Shown here in pieces: positions 7,462 through 15,078 of a stretch of DNA of 18,434 nucleotides (position 1 is its first letter; each line of letters opens with the position of its first letter). Below the pieces are notes generated by a model that was not told where the DNA came from, ran no database searches, and worked only from the letters and a program-made list of their open reading frames with translations. This DNA is from a bacterium BMS3Abin14 (GTDB lineage Bacteria; BMS3Abin14): assembly GCA_002897695.1 (NCBI GenBank), contig BDTG01000048.1, positions 1 through 18,434 on the forward strand, read 5' to 3'. Made by a program: the position numbers and the translations under genes.

Positions 7462-7790
7462 CCCGGGTCTTTTGGTTCTTCCGCGGCGGGGGGTTGGGCA
7501 GTCTCTTCCTTTTTCACCTCTGTCTCTTCTTTCGCCTCTTCTTTTACTTCTTCTTTTATTTCTTCTTTTACCCCCGGATCTTCGTTCTCAGAGGAGTTGT
7601 TCTTGCTCGGGGACGCCTCATCAATTGCCTTCTTTTCAGCCTTTTCCTCCGTTTCTTCGGAACCCTCCTTGAAACCGCGGATGGCCTTCCCCAGGTTCTG
7701 TCCAATCTCGGGAAGTTTCTTCCCCCCGAAGAGGAACATGGCGACGACGAGGACAATCAGGAGTTCCTGCATTCCCAGGCCGCCGATCAC
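7458..7790 (-). CDS. tatA: Twin-arginine translocase subunit TatA/TatE
   Basis: A 110-residue protein with the TatA signature: a short N-terminal segment, one transmembrane helix (about 7-22, [15 protein letters not shown]), the hinge [10 protein letters not shown] (21-30) and an amphipathic helix [11 protein letters not shown]. TatA oligomers form the pore of the Sec-independent pathway that exports folded proteins. The start is GTG at 7790, overlapping the upstream acetyltransferase stop (GTGA); ATG at 7772 is the alternative. The C-terminal tail (about 45-110) is long and highly charged, with four VKEE-type tetrapeptides encoded by a 12-bp repeat. TatB and TatC are not in the window. The gene is last in the operon, and its stop overlaps that of the convergent regulator gene. 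Confidence 0.92.
   Translation of the reverse strand: MIGGLGMQELLIVLVVAMFLFGGKKLPEIGQNLGKAIRGFKEGSEETEEKAEKKAIDEASPSKNNSSENEDPGVKEEIKEEVKEEAKEETEVKKEETAQPPAAEEPKDPG
7524..7571 (-). repeat. Four 12-bp in-frame repeats in tatA ([16 protein letters not shown])
   Basis: Four consecutive 12-bp units on the minus strand encode [12 protein letters not shown] and A-KEE. The tract is purely polypurine/polypyrimidine except at the first codon of each unit. In-frame 12-bp periodicity makes copy-number change by slippage possible without frameshift, in a part of TatA that is generally dispensable in the family. Confidence 0.8.
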
Positions 7791-8365
7791 TGGGTGGCCT
7801 CACTTGATTCTTCGTCCGCACTGTCCCCGATGTTCATGGTCATCTGAACCAGGTTGTGCCTTGTGCCATTGGCGTCCAGGACGTAATCCTTGAGGACGGC
7901 TTCCCTGTAAAATCCCAGGCTGGAAAAGGCCTTGAGCGCTATCTCCTGATTCTGCATAACTTCCGCAGTCAGCTTCTCCAGCCCCTCGTCCATCGCATTG
8001 TCGAAAAGCTCCCCGGCAAGCGTACGGGCCAGGCCGAACCTTCGATAGTTGGGCGCCACGACAATTCTGATGCCGCCCAAATGGCGCATCCAGCTGAACG
8101 GTTTACGGTGAAGTGTTCCATTAGCTACCACCTCCTCATCGATCACAACGAGGAGGGGCAGCACTCGATTGTAATCGATATTCTGAAACCAGGAACGGAT
8201 TACCCGGGGGTTAGTGACATCGTTCCTCAGATAGAGGTGGTCCTCTTCGTTGAGCGTTGTGAAGAAGTCAAGCACCGCGTCCTCGTCTATCCTCCGCATG
8301 GGCCGAATAACGAAGGTGTGTTTCTTGTCAAGCGCGAACTCCTTGGGGTAGCGATCCAGCAGCAT
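7787..8365 (-). CDS. GNAT-family N-acetyltransferase (second tandem copy)
   Basis: A 192-residue GNAT protein. The acetyl-CoA-binding motif A is [18 protein letters not shown], with the R-x-x-G-x-A pyrophosphate loop (Arg108, Gly111, Ala113). Motif B follows in the segment '[25 protein letters not shown]'-like region (129-153), where the closing GF.REAVLKD is typical. The N-terminus (YPKEFAL...[18 protein letters not shown]) resembles the acetyltransferase domain of protein lysine acetyltransferases of the Pat type, but no cNMP or ligase domain is attached. It aligns without gaps to the upstream copy for about 178 residues (roughly 53% identity by hand count). The ribosome site agagga lies 6 nt before the ATG. 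The C-terminal tail is acidic and unique. Substrate is unknown. Confidence 0.88.
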   Translation of the reverse strand: MLLDRYPKEFALDKKHTFVIRPMRRIDEDAVLDFFTTLNEEDHLYLRNDVTNPRVIRSWFQNIDYNRVLPLLVVIDEEVVANGTLHRKPFSWMRHLGGIRIVVAPNYRRFGLARTLAGELFDNAMDEGLEKLTAEVMQNQEIALKAFSSLGFYREAVLKDYVLDANGTRHNLVQMTMNIGDSADEESSEATQ

Positions 8366-8390
8366 CTCAATTCCTCTTTTTCCGAAGTAA

Positions 8391-8996
8391 TCAATACTCC
8401 ATGTTTAAGGAGCCTGAAACGGCCTCCGAAAATTCCGTCCATTTCGCCCATAAGACATTGACGTCGTTTGTCATGATGAGGAGATCGTGCTTCACGTTCT
8501 GGGCGTCAAGAACGTGGTCCTTCAGAATGGCCTCCTCTCGAAAACCCAGGCGGGAAAAGACCTTTCTGGCGCTATCCTGGTCCGTGAGCATCTCGGCTAC
8601 AAGTTTTTCCAGCTTTGCCGAGAGGGCGTTTTGAAATACCTCGGCGGCCATGGTCCTGGCCAATCCCCTTTCCCTGTGATCCGACGCAATTACCATGCGT
8701 ATCTGACCAACGTGTCTCATCCAGCTGAAGGGGTTCTGGTGGAGGGTCGCGTCACCCACAATTCGATCACCTGAGAATGCGAGTATGGGCAGAACCCGGT
8801 TGTAATCGATGGCGTTGGCCCAGCCCTTGATCACGTCAGGGTTGGTAACGTCGTCTCTGAGATAGAGCCTGTCGGCCTTGGAGAGGCTGGCGAAAAAATC
8901 GAGCAATGCCTTTTCATCCTTTTTGACCATAGGGCGCAGTATTATGGACGAACCATTTTTCAGGATGACCGTTTTGGGGTACTCGTCAAGAATCAT
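8391..8996 (-). CDS. GNAT-family N-acetyltransferase (first tandem copy)
   Basis: A 201-residue GNAT protein with motif A IRMVIASDHRERGLARTM (Arg108, Gly111, Ala113) and the same frame of conserved blocks as its neighbour: [39 protein letters not shown] place the start at ATG 8996 because a strong ribosome site (aggagga, 9009-9003) lies 6 nt upstream, because the first residues then match the paralog (MILDEYPK versus MLLDRYPK), and because the longer reading frame to 9059 would run through the promoter. The copies are 25 bp apart. The tail after residue 178 (VLWAKWTEFSEAV...) differs completely from the paralog. It is the first gene of the GNAT-GNAT-tatA operon. The acetylated substrate, protein or small molecule, cannot be predicted. 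Confidence 0.88.
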   Translation of the reverse strand: MILDEYPKTVILKNGSSIILRPMVKKDEKALLDFFASLSKADRLYLRDDVTNPDVIKGWANAIDYNRVLPILAFSGDRIVGDATLHQNPFSWMRHVGQIRMVIASDHRERGLARTMAAEVFQNALSAKLEKLVAEMLTDQDSARKVFSRLGFREEAILKDHVLDAQNVKHDLLIMTNDVNVLWAKWTEFSEAVSGSLNMEY

Positions 8997-9030
8997 ATTC
9001 ATTCCTCCTGTCCTGTTGATAGTTTTATAA

Positions 9031-9059
9031 ATTATACCGTAAGCGGCCCTGTATTCCAA
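9031..9059 (-). promoter_or_regulatory. Strong sigma-70-type promoter for the GNAT-GNAT-tatA operon
   Basis: On the minus strand a -35 box TTGGAA (9054-9059) is separated by exactly 17 bp from a perfect -10 box TATAAT (9031-9036). The predicted start of transcription is near 9024, giving a leader of about 28 nt that contains the aggagga ribosome site. It lies between the rhomboid gene stop and the first acetyltransferase. Confidence 0.75.
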
Positions 9060-9075
9060 ACATAGAAATAGTAAC

Positions 9076-9768
9076 TCACCGTGCGAAATTTCGCCTTACG
9101 GTTCCACCGTATCGGATAAATATATACCCCGCCCCCACTGCGAATCCGCCGATGTGTGCCCAGAAAGCAATTCCCGCCGAACCGGAAGCCCCCGCGATGG
9201 AAAACGATCCCAGAAAGAACTGGATGACAAACCATAGGCCAAGGAAGAGGATCGCGGGGATCTCGAACACCTGAAAAAAGAAAAAGATGGGTACCAGAGT
9301 CAGGACCTTTGAACGAGGGTAAAGCAGGAAATAAGCCCCCATGACACCGGCGATGGCTCCGCTCGCCCCGATGGTTGGAATCCGGGAGCCGGGGTGGATC
9401 ATTAGCTGGACCAGTGAAGCTGCGATGCCGCATCCCAGGTAGAAAACCAGATATCTACCGTGGCCAAGGGCATCTTCCACGTTGTCCCCGAAGATGTAGA
9501 GGAAGAGCATGTTGCCTATAAGATGCAGGAACCCTCCGTGCAGGAACATGGACGAGAACAGGGAAATCAGGGCAATGTAATAATACTGGGGAGCATCGAA
9601 TACGATGTACAGGATGCGATGCGGCACGACTCCGAAGGCATGAACAAACTGCTGCAGTTCGGATCCCAGGGACAGTTCAAAAAGAAAAACAAGGACGTTT
9701 AATCCTATGAGAACATAGTTTACAATGGGTACGGTTCGGGAAGATATGTTGTCTTTTAAAGGGATCAA
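9076..9768 (-). CDS. Rhomboid-family intramembrane serine protease
   Basis: A polytopic membrane protein of about 230 residues with the rhomboid catalytic dyad: GASGAIAGVMGAY (Ser136) and FWAHIGGFAVG (His205). The conserved HLIGNMLFLYIFG (His82, Asn86) forms the oxyanion region. Six or more hydrophobic segments are visible. Rhomboids cleave single-span membrane proteins inside the bilayer; the substrate is unknown. I choose the TTG at 9768 because the protein then begins LIPLKDN.SSRTVPIVNY, the usual start of this subfamily (typically M-IPLRD). A GTG at 9843 would add 25 residues, but it lies inside the predicted enolase terminator hairpin and has no ribosome site. The TTG ribosome site is also weak. 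It lies downstream of eno in the same direction. Confidence 0.85.
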   Translation of the reverse strand: MIPLKDNISSRTVPIVNYVLIGLNVLVFLFELSLGSELQQFVHAFGVVPHRILYIVFDAPQYYYIALISLFSSMFLHGGFLHLIGNMLFLYIFGDNVEDALGHGRYLVFYLGCGIAASLVQLMIHPGSRIPTIGASGAIAGVMGAYFLLYPRSKVLTLVPIFFFFQVFEIPAILFLGLWFVIQFFLGSFSIAGASGSAGIAFWAHIGGFAVGAGYIFIRYGGTVRRNFAR

Positions 9769-9833
9769 TAAAGAGCTTTCTTCGCTGAGGAGGGCGATGA
9801 CCCCGCTTTGCGAGGGAAGGTCGGCCCCGGCGG

Positions 9834-9849
9834 AAAACCCCACCGGGGT
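9834..9849 (-). terminator. Probable intrinsic terminator after eno
   Basis: On the minus strand, about 20 nt after the eno stop, the stem ACCCC / GGGGT (9849-9845 and 9841-9837) encloses a 3-nt loop and runs into TTTT. The stem is only 5 bp and the U-run short, so it is weak. A second small hairpin (gccga...tcggc, 9857-9869) touches the eno stop codon. Confidence 0.4.
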
Positions 9850-9868
9850 CGGTCATGCCGATTTTCGG

Positions 9869-11161
9869 CTAATCCTCTACTGCCGGGTATCTCAGGCAGG
9901 CCTGTCCAAGGAAGATAGCCTCTTCATCCAGCTCCTCTTCGATCCTGAGGAGTTGATTATATTTGGCAACCCTCTCCGCCCTGCATGGCGCCCCGGTTTT
10001 AAGCTGGCCTGTGCCGGCGGCCACAGCCAGGTCGGCGATGGTGGTGTCCGTGGTCTCTCCCGATCGGTGGGACACCACGAGGCCGTACCCGGCCCTACGG
10101 GCGATTCGCATCGTCTCCAGCGTCTCTGTCAGCGTTCCAACCTGGTTAAGCTTTATAAGGATGGCGTTTGCCACCCCCTTTCGGATTCCCTCGGACAGGA
10201 GTTGTGCGTTTGTCACGAAAATATCGTCACCTACGATCTGAATCCTGTCTCCCAGTTCGCGGGTCATCACAGCCCATCCGTCCCAGTCATCCTCCGCCAT
10301 TCCGTCCTCGATGGAAACAATGGGATAATCGTCAAGCAGAGCAGCGTAGTAAGCTACCATCTCCTCCGGCGTCAATTTTTTGCCCTCCGATTTCAGAACG
10401 TAAAACCCGTCCTTGAAGAATCCTGAGGCAGCCGGATCAAGGAATATGGCCACGTCCTCGCCCGGCCTGTACCCGGCGGATTCGATGCCCTTGACGATGG
10501 CGTCGAGGGCTGTCCGATGGCCCTTGATCCGCGGGGCAAACCCGCCCTCGTCTCCAACCGCGGTGGCGTGCCCCATGTCGGCCAGCACCGCCTTGAGGTG
10601 GTGGTAAACTTCAGAACCCATCCTGTAGGCTTCAGAAAAGGTATGTGCGCCCCAGGGGGCGATCATGAACTCCTGGATGTCAAGGCCACTGTCGGCATGG
10701 GCGCCCCCGTTGATGATATTCATCTGCGGTACGGGGAGGATGTTGGCCGAAAGGCCCCCAATGTACCTGTAAAGAGGAAGGCCAAGCTCATCAGCCGCGG
10801 CCTTGGCCACGGCTATGGACACCCCCACGATGGCGTTGGCGCCCAGGTCGCCCTTGTTTTCCGTGCCGTCAAGTTCGATCATTGTCTGGTCGATCTCGGC
10901 CTGTACCAGGGCCTCGTAACCGAGAAGGGCAGGAGCGATCTTGTCGTTGACCCCCGCCACTGCCCTGGAAACCCCCTTGCCCATGAACCTCTTCTTGTTG
11001 CCGTCTCGCAGCTCCAGGGCCTCGAGTTTGCCCGTGGAAGCTCCAGAAGGGACCCCCGCCCGTCCGAAGGCACCGCTTTCCAGGTGAACGTCCACCTCGA
11101 CCGTCGGGTTGCCCCTGGAATCAAGAATCTGCCTGGCGAAAATATCAACAATCTCACTCAT
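9869..11161 (-). CDS. eno: Enolase (phosphopyruvate hydratase)
   Basis: A 430-residue glycolytic enzyme that interconverts 2-phosphoglycerate and phosphoenolpyruvate. The length is normal and all key sites are present: Mg ligands Asp242, Glu285 and Asp312; the acid/base pair Glu205 (in GDEGGFAP) and Lys337 (in ILIKLNQVG); the mobile loop PSGASTG; and the signature [17 protein letters not shown]. The ribosome site aaaggga/gggag lies about 8 nt before the ATG. It appears to be transcribed alone or with the rhomboid gene, from the promoter at 11223-11252. It is divergent from the methyltransferase gene. Identification is secure. Confidence 0.98.
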   Translation of the reverse strand: MSEIVDIFARQILDSRGNPTVEVDVHLESGAFGRAGVPSGASTGKLEALELRDGNKKRFMGKGVSRAVAGVNDKIAPALLGYEALVQAEIDQTMIELDGTENKGDLGANAIVGVSIAVAKAAADELGLPLYRYIGGLSANILPVPQMNIINGGAHADSGLDIQEFMIAPWGAHTFSEAYRMGSEVYHHLKAVLADMGHATAVGDEGGFAPRIKGHRTALDAIVKGIESAGYRPGEDVAIFLDPAASGFFKDGFYVLKSEGKKLTPEEMVAYYAALLDDYPIVSIEDGMAEDDWDGWAVMTRELGDRIQIVGDDIFVTNAQLLSEGIRKGVANAILIKLNQVGTLTETLETMRIARRAGYGLVVSHRSGETTDTTIADLAVAAGTGQLKTGAPCRAERVAKYNQLLRIEEELDEEAIFLGQACLRYPAVED

Positions 11162-11222
11162 TAGTCGTCTCCCTTTTCCGGAAAGTTTACGCTATAGCCC
11201 CTTTGCTCAGTTCCACCCCACC

Positions 11223-11252
11223 ATTATCTTCTACACCGCAAATGTCTGTCAA
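11223..11252 (-). promoter_or_regulatory. Sigma-70-type promoter for eno
   Basis: On the minus strand a perfect -35 box TTGACA (11247-11252) is followed after 18 bp by GATAAT (11223-11228, 5 of 6 consensus). Transcription would start near 11216, about 55 nt before the eno ATG. Confidence 0.65.
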
Positions 11253-11290
11253 TCAAGAACGGGAATAAAAGATGGAATTATGGGAGCATC

Positions 11291-11402
11291 GCGGTAATTG
11301 GTACCTCGACGGTTTCACCGCCAGCTTTCGGAAAGCTGACTCACCGTAAAGTACGCTAAGTTGCGCTTCACTTGCTTCCACCTTCGTATGAAGCTACAGT
11401 GG
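11291..11402. other. Hairpin-rich non-coding segment in the 301-bp eno/methyltransferase gap
   Basis: The 301 bp between the divergent eno and methyltransferase genes contain the eno promoter and, beyond it, this structured stretch. Visible elements are cggt-ttc-accg (310-320 of the 11 kb block), a perfect 7-bp stem cagcttt/aaagctg (11322-11328 and 11332-11338), an outer gcggt/accgc pairing (11291-11295 and 11317-11321), and ccac...cttc-gtat-gaag...gtgg around 11379-11402. There is no coding frame with codon character like its neighbours. It may be a dispersed repeat or a structured leader of the methyltransferase mRNA. I could not find a convincing promoter for the plus-strand genes here. 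Confidence 0.4.
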
Positions 11403-11462
11403 ACAGGCAGGCCCGGAACGTTTCGACACGCTGAACCGAGCCATAAAGCGAAGAGAAAAGAG

Positions 11463-12542
11463 ATGACCGACAATAGACTCCTCGACATTATAATTGAGGA
11501 AATCCGGAAAAGTGGACCCATCCCGTTTTCCCGTTATATGGAGCTGTGCCTATACCACCCATGGTTCGGGTACTACCAGAGAGGGGTCACTGTGACCGGA
11601 AGAGATGGCGATTTTTTTACCGCTCCTCACGTGCACAGCCTTTTTGGCACCGTCATTGCGCGCTGGATTCTCAGCCGGATCGAGCAACTGAAAGCGGACG
11701 GCCCCGCTCTGATTGAACTGGGCCCCGGCAATGGCCGGCTTATGCAGGACATCCTGAACGACTGGAAAAATTCCGGAAACGATTCAGCCTGCCGGGTTGA
11801 ACTGGTCGAGGGAAGCCCACATCAGAGGGAAGCCCTCTTGAAGCAGTTTCACGATCACCCGGTCAGGATCCGGAATCCGGAAAATTGGGAATCCATGGAC
11901 CCTTTCCACGGGGTGGTCCTGGCCAATGAATTCTTCGACGCCCTGCCCCTGAGAGTCATCGCCAGGGAGGGAGGGGAACTACAGGAGGTCTTTGTCGATT
12001 TTCTGGAAGGGAAGATGGTGGAGATCCTTCGCCCCCTCGACGTGAAACCCATGGATGGCGCACTGTTGATGCCGCTCGATTATTTGCCCGATGGCCAGAG
12101 AATGGAATTTTCCGACGCATGGCGTATCTGGCTGAGGCGGATTTCGGGTAAGCTCCGGGGGGGGACCGTCCTCGTTATCGATTACGGCGACGTTACCGAG
12201 GCCCTGACCGTTCCCTGGAGAGGCGCCGGAACCCTGCGCTGCTATCGGAAACACTCGGTAGACGGCGACCCCTATTCCTTCCCGGGAGAGAAGGACATCA
12301 CTGCCCATGTAAACTTTTCACTGCTGGAAGGGTGGGCGATGGAAGAGGGATTTACCCGGGAGTCATTTACTACCCAGTCATCCTTCCTGACCAGAGCGGG
12401 GCTTCTGGAGCTTCTGATTGAGCGGATGGAGGGCTGCGAAGGCGATACCGGGGCCATGCAGGAATGGCTCACCGTCAAAAACCTCATCCAGGACGAAGGG
12501 GGGATGGGCGAGACTTTTAAGGTCATGGTGCTGGTGAAATGA
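11463..12542 (+). CDS. SAM-dependent methyltransferase, MidA/NDUFAF7 (DUF185) family
   Basis: A 359-residue class I methyltransferase. The N-terminal helical part carries the family hallmark PFSRYMELCLYHPWFGYY (21-38), followed by FFTAPHVHSLFG (51-62). SAM motif I is IELGPGNGRL (84-93), and the acidic motif VVLANEFFDALPLRV (151-165) is diagnostic of the family. Mitochondrial NDUFAF7 dimethylates an arginine of complex I subunit NDUFS2; bacterial substrates are largely unassigned. The ATG at 11463 follows purine-rich gaagagaaaag and starts the conserved region; the open frame extends 34 codons further but without homology-like character. It is followed 51 bp later by the glycerate kinase on the same strand, probably co-transcribed. 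Confidence 0.88.
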   Translation: MTDNRLLDIIIEEIRKSGPIPFSRYMELCLYHPWFGYYQRGVTVTGRDGDFFTAPHVHSLFGTVIARWILSRIEQLKADGPALIELGPGNGRLMQDILNDWKNSGNDSACRVELVEGSPHQREALLKQFHDHPVRIRNPENWESMDPFHGVVLANEFFDALPLRVIAREGGELQEVFVDFLEGKMVEILRPLDVKPMDGALLMPLDYLPDGQRMEFSDAWRIWLRRISGKLRGGTVLVIDYGDVTEALTVPWRGAGTLRCYRKHSVDGDPYSFPGEKDITAHVNFSLLEGWAMEEGFTRESFTTQSSFLTRAGLLELLIERMEGCEGDTGAMQEWLTVKNLIQDEGGMGETFKVMVLVK

Positions 12543-12593
12543 CCAGAATTGCGCTCATTCGGGTGGTAGCGAAAAGTTCGAGACACGGAGGAA

Positions 12594-13937
12594 ATGCATG
12601 TGACCGAAAAACGTGATCTGAAGGATGATGCGAGGGAGATCTTTCTGGCTGGCGTCAGTGCGGCGGACCCGGAGGAGGCGGTCCTCTCGGCTCTGTCACT
12701 TTCGGGAGATACCCTTCGGGCCGGTTCAGGGGAGTTTAGCCTCAACCCTGACGGGAGGGTTCTCGTCGTGGGTGCAGGGAAGGCAGGCGCGCCCATGGCC
12801 CGCGCCGTGGAAAAGGTTCTGGGAGATCGGATTGCCGAGGGCATCGTGGCGGTGAAGTACGGCCATACCATGACGCTTGATCTGATAACCTTGCTGGAGG
12901 CCGGCCACCCAGTTCCGGATGAGGCGGGTCGCGCCGCCGCCGGGAAAATCGCCGTCCTGCTGGAAGGGACGGGGGAGAAGGATCTTGTTGTCTGTCTGCT
13001 CTCCGGCGGTGGCTCGGCGCTGCTGCCCCTCCCGTCTCCTCCCGTCACGCTTGAGGAAAAGATGGCCGCTACCGCACTTCTCCTTGATAGCGGCGCCGAT
13101 ATAGGCGAGATCAACACCGTGAGAAAACACATTTCGGTTCTTAAGGGAGGGGGCCTGCTGAGGATGGCCCACCCGGCCCGGGTCCTGACCCTCATCCTGT
13201 CGGATGTCGTAGGCGATGCCCTGGATGTCATCGCTTCGGGCCCGACTGTGCCGGACCCCACCTTTTTTATCGATGCCGTCGGTGTCCTGGAGAAGTACCG
13301 TCTGACGGATCGGGCGCCGGCTTCAGTTCTGGCGAGGTTAAGGGAAGGGGCGGCTGGAAGGGTAGCGGAGACGGTAAAACCCCATGATCCAGAGATCAGC
13401 AATGTCCTCAACCTGCTGGTGGCCACCAACAGTAGAGCCATACAGGCTGCCGCCGCGCGGGCGCGGAACCTGGGATATAATACCAGCATCCTGTCCACGA
13501 CGGTAACCGGAGATACACGGGAATCGGCCAACGCCCACGCTGCTATAGCCAGGGAGATTGTGATGCACGGGACGCCCCTTGCTTCGCCTGCCTGTGTTCT
13601 GTCTGGAGGAGAGACCACGGTCACCATACGCGGGAGGGGAAAAGGGGGCCGGAATCAGGAATTTGCCCTGGCCGCAGCGCCGGGCATTGAGGACCTGCCC
13701 GGGGTGGTAATTCTTTCAGGCGGAACAGACGGGACAGATGGTCCAACGGATGCAGCCGGCGCCATCGCCGACGGGACGACCCTCTCCAGGGCCCACAGCG
13801 CGGGCATGGACCCCTTCCAATATCTGGACGACAATAACTCCTACCGGTTTTTTGAGGCCCTTGGGGATCTTCTGATAACGGGGCCTACCATGACCAATGT
13901 CATGGATATCCACGTCATCCTGGTAAAGGACGGATAG
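12594..13937 (+). CDS. Glycerate 2-kinase (GckA/TtuD type, DUF4147-MOFRL)
   Basis: A protein of about 447 residues that phosphorylates D-glycerate to 2-phosphoglycerate, the substrate of enolase. The N-terminal DUF4147 domain shows VVGAGKAGAPMA (58-69, with Lys63), CLLSGGGSALL (134-144), NTVRKHISVLKGG (174-186) and LSDVVGDALDVIASGPT (202-218). The C-terminal MOFRL domain shows LSGGETTVTIRG, KGGRNQEFAL and GGTDGTDGPTDAAGA. The ribosome site ggagg (12587-12591) is only 2 nt from the ATG at 12594 but 8 nt from the in-frame GTG at 12600, so GTG may be the true start. Its closeness to eno, although on the opposite strand, fits metabolism of glycerate into lower glycolysis. Confidence 0.92.
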   Translation: MHVTEKRDLKDDAREIFLAGVSAADPEEAVLSALSLSGDTLRAGSGEFSLNPDGRVLVVGAGKAGAPMARAVEKVLGDRIAEGIVAVKYGHTMTLDLITLLEAGHPVPDEAGRAAAGKIAVLLEGTGEKDLVVCLLSGGGSALLPLPSPPVTLEEKMAATALLLDSGADIGEINTVRKHISVLKGGGLLRMAHPARVLTLILSDVVGDALDVIASGPTVPDPTFFIDAVGVLEKYRLTDRAPASVLARLREGAAGRVAETVKPHDPEISNVLNLLVATNSRAIQAAAARARNLGYNTSILSTTVTGDTRESANAHAAIAREIVMHGTPLASPACVLSGGETTVTIRGRGKGGRNQEFALAAAPGIEDLPGVVILSGGTDGTDGPTDAAGAIADGTTLSRAHSAGMDPFQYLDDNNSYRFFEALGDLLITGPTMTNVMDIHVILVKDG

Positions 13938-13948
13938 AACCCGGGGAA

Positions 13949-14791
13949 TCATCCGGCGGGGTTGAGGGCGAATTCCCTTCCGAGGATGGCCCTCTTGCGT
14001 GATATCCCCCCCCCGTAACCGCCGAACTCCCCCGTCTTTCGGATGACCCTGTGGCAGGGGATCAGGTAGGAGATGGGGTTCTGTCCCACAGCGTTACCCA
14101 CGGCCCTCGCAGCTGAAGGACGATTGATCCCTCGGGCCAGGTCCTCATAGGAGATAACGGATCCCTCGGGGATGCGCAGAAGAGCCCTCCATGCCTGGGT
14201 CTGGAAATTGGTTCCCCTGAGAAACAGCCGCAGGCGCTCGCCCTCCGGCAAGGCTGAACGAAAGAAAATCTGCTCAATGACCTGTTGTGAGCCGGGCTGG
14301 TCCTCGTATAATTCGGCCTCGTCCCATCGTTGGAAAAGTTCCTCCACGGCCTTGTCCTTGCTGTGGCCGTCCACGAACCGCAGTTCGCAGATTCCTCTCT
14401 CCGTCATGGCGGCCAGACAGTCCCCAAAAGGGCTCGGATGAATCCCGTAGCGGATGGCAAGCCCGCGGCCATGAGCCTTGAACTGGCCGGGGGTGACAGC
14501 TTCGACGGAGACGAACAGATCATGAAGGCGGCCGGAACCGCTCATGCCGACGTCGTGTGCGGTCTCAAGTACGGTGGCCGAGTCACGGAGAAGTTCTCTG
14601 GCATGCTCCACCGTCAGGAGCTGCAGAAACTGTTTGGGCGTCACCCCTGCCCACCTCCGAAAAAGTCTCTGAAAATGGTAGGGACTCAGGCCAACCTGTT
14701 TGGCCGTTTCCTCCAGGGATGGCCGCCGCAATGAATGTTCCTGAAGGAATGTGATGGTCTCTTCAATACGCCTGTAATCTGCTGAATTCAC
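13949..14791 (-). CDS. Ada-like protein: AraC-type HTH fused to methylated-DNA-protein cysteine methyltransferase
   Basis: A 280-residue bifunctional protein. The N-terminal half is an AraC-family helix-turn-helix (PSLEETAKQVGLSPYHFQRL then TPKQFLQLLTVEHARELLR). The C-terminal half is an O6-alkylguanine-DNA alkyltransferase with acceptor Cys246 in IPCHRV, the preceding arginine-finger region SAARAVGNAVGQNPI and the closing FGGYGGG. It removes alkyl groups from guanine in a suicidal reaction. The zinc-binding N-terminal domain of E. coli Ada, which senses methylphosphotriesters, is absent. I choose GTG at 14791 because ggag lies 6-7 nt upstream and the protein then begins just before the conserved DYRRIEETI.FL segment; an ATG at 14833 would add 14 residues. 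The gene converges with glycerate kinase (11 bp gap). Confidence 0.88.
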   Translation of the reverse strand: MNSADYRRIEETITFLQEHSLRRPSLEETAKQVGLSPYHFQRLFRRWAGVTPKQFLQLLTVEHARELLRDSATVLETAHDVGMSGSGRLHDLFVSVEAVTPGQFKAHGRGLAIRYGIHPSPFGDCLAAMTERGICELRFVDGHSKDKAVEELFQRWDEAELYEDQPGSQQVIEQIFFRSALPEGERLRLFLRGTNFQTQAWRALLRIPEGSVISYEDLARGINRPSAARAVGNAVGQNPISYLIPCHRVIRKTGEFGGYGGGISRKRAILGREFALNPAG

Positions 14792-14906
14792 GCCATACTC
14801 CAATTTAAGATTTACGTGGGTGAAGCCTATCATCTCGACGAAGCACGGTCGACCCGATTCTTGCTGCGGGGGTTCATGGGGAGTGCTCCCGGAAAGCAGC
14901 TTTCAT

Positions 14907-14940
14907 GTATGGGGGTAAGGGAGTATGGGTGTATGGGTGC
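14907..14940. repeat. GTATGGG direct repeats
   Basis: The stretch reads gtatggg-ggtaaggga-gtatgggt-gtatgggtgc, with three copies of gtatggg. It is low-complexity, G-rich on the plus strand, and directly abuts the inverted-repeat element that starts at 14943. It lies in the gap between the Ada-like and MglA genes and has no coding content. Confidence 0.6.
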
Positions 14941-14942
14941 AA

Positions 14943-15073
14943 CACAGTCCAATGTCCAACGTGAAAAGGATGTCATTGCGAGCGACCGAAGGGAGCGCGG
15001 CAATCACCTGCGTTTTGACCACGTCACCCCAGATCACCGATCTAAACCTCTGGACTTTGGACACTGGACTGTG
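14943..15073. repeat. Inverted-repeat element with 17-bp ends (1 mismatch)
   Basis: The left end cacagtccaatgtccaa (14943-14959) is matched in inverted orientation by ttggacactggactgtg (15057-15073), with one mismatch in 17. The right end also contains repeated tggac units. The element is 131 bp, non-coding and MITE-sized, and it encloses the second repeat at 14972-15005 and a small agatc-acc-gatct hairpin (15031-15043). No target-site duplication is obvious. Confidence 0.6.
14972..15005. repeat. REP-like element of the gtcattgcgag...gcaatc type
   Basis: The sequence starts gtcattgcgagcgaccgaag and ends gcggcaatc; attgc (14975-14979) pairs with gcaat (15000-15004). Sequences of the form 'cattgcgagcg..gcgaagcaatc' are dispersed repeats in many bacterial genomes. 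I recognise it from general experience, not from a search. It lies inside the 131-bp inverted-repeat element. Confidence 0.65.
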
Positions 15074-15078
15074 AATTG

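Noticed and set aside
8997-9059. A 21-codon upstream extension of the first acetyltransferase.
   Set aside because: It covers the -10 and -35 boxes and has no match in the paralog. The aggagga site fits ATG 8996.
12272-13627. A 451-codon open frame on the minus strand, antisense to the methyltransferase end and glycerate kinase.
   Set aside because: It is Ser/Arg/Pro/Thr-rich without domain motifs. It mirrors two plus-strand genes with clear family signatures and is a by-product of GC-rich codon use.
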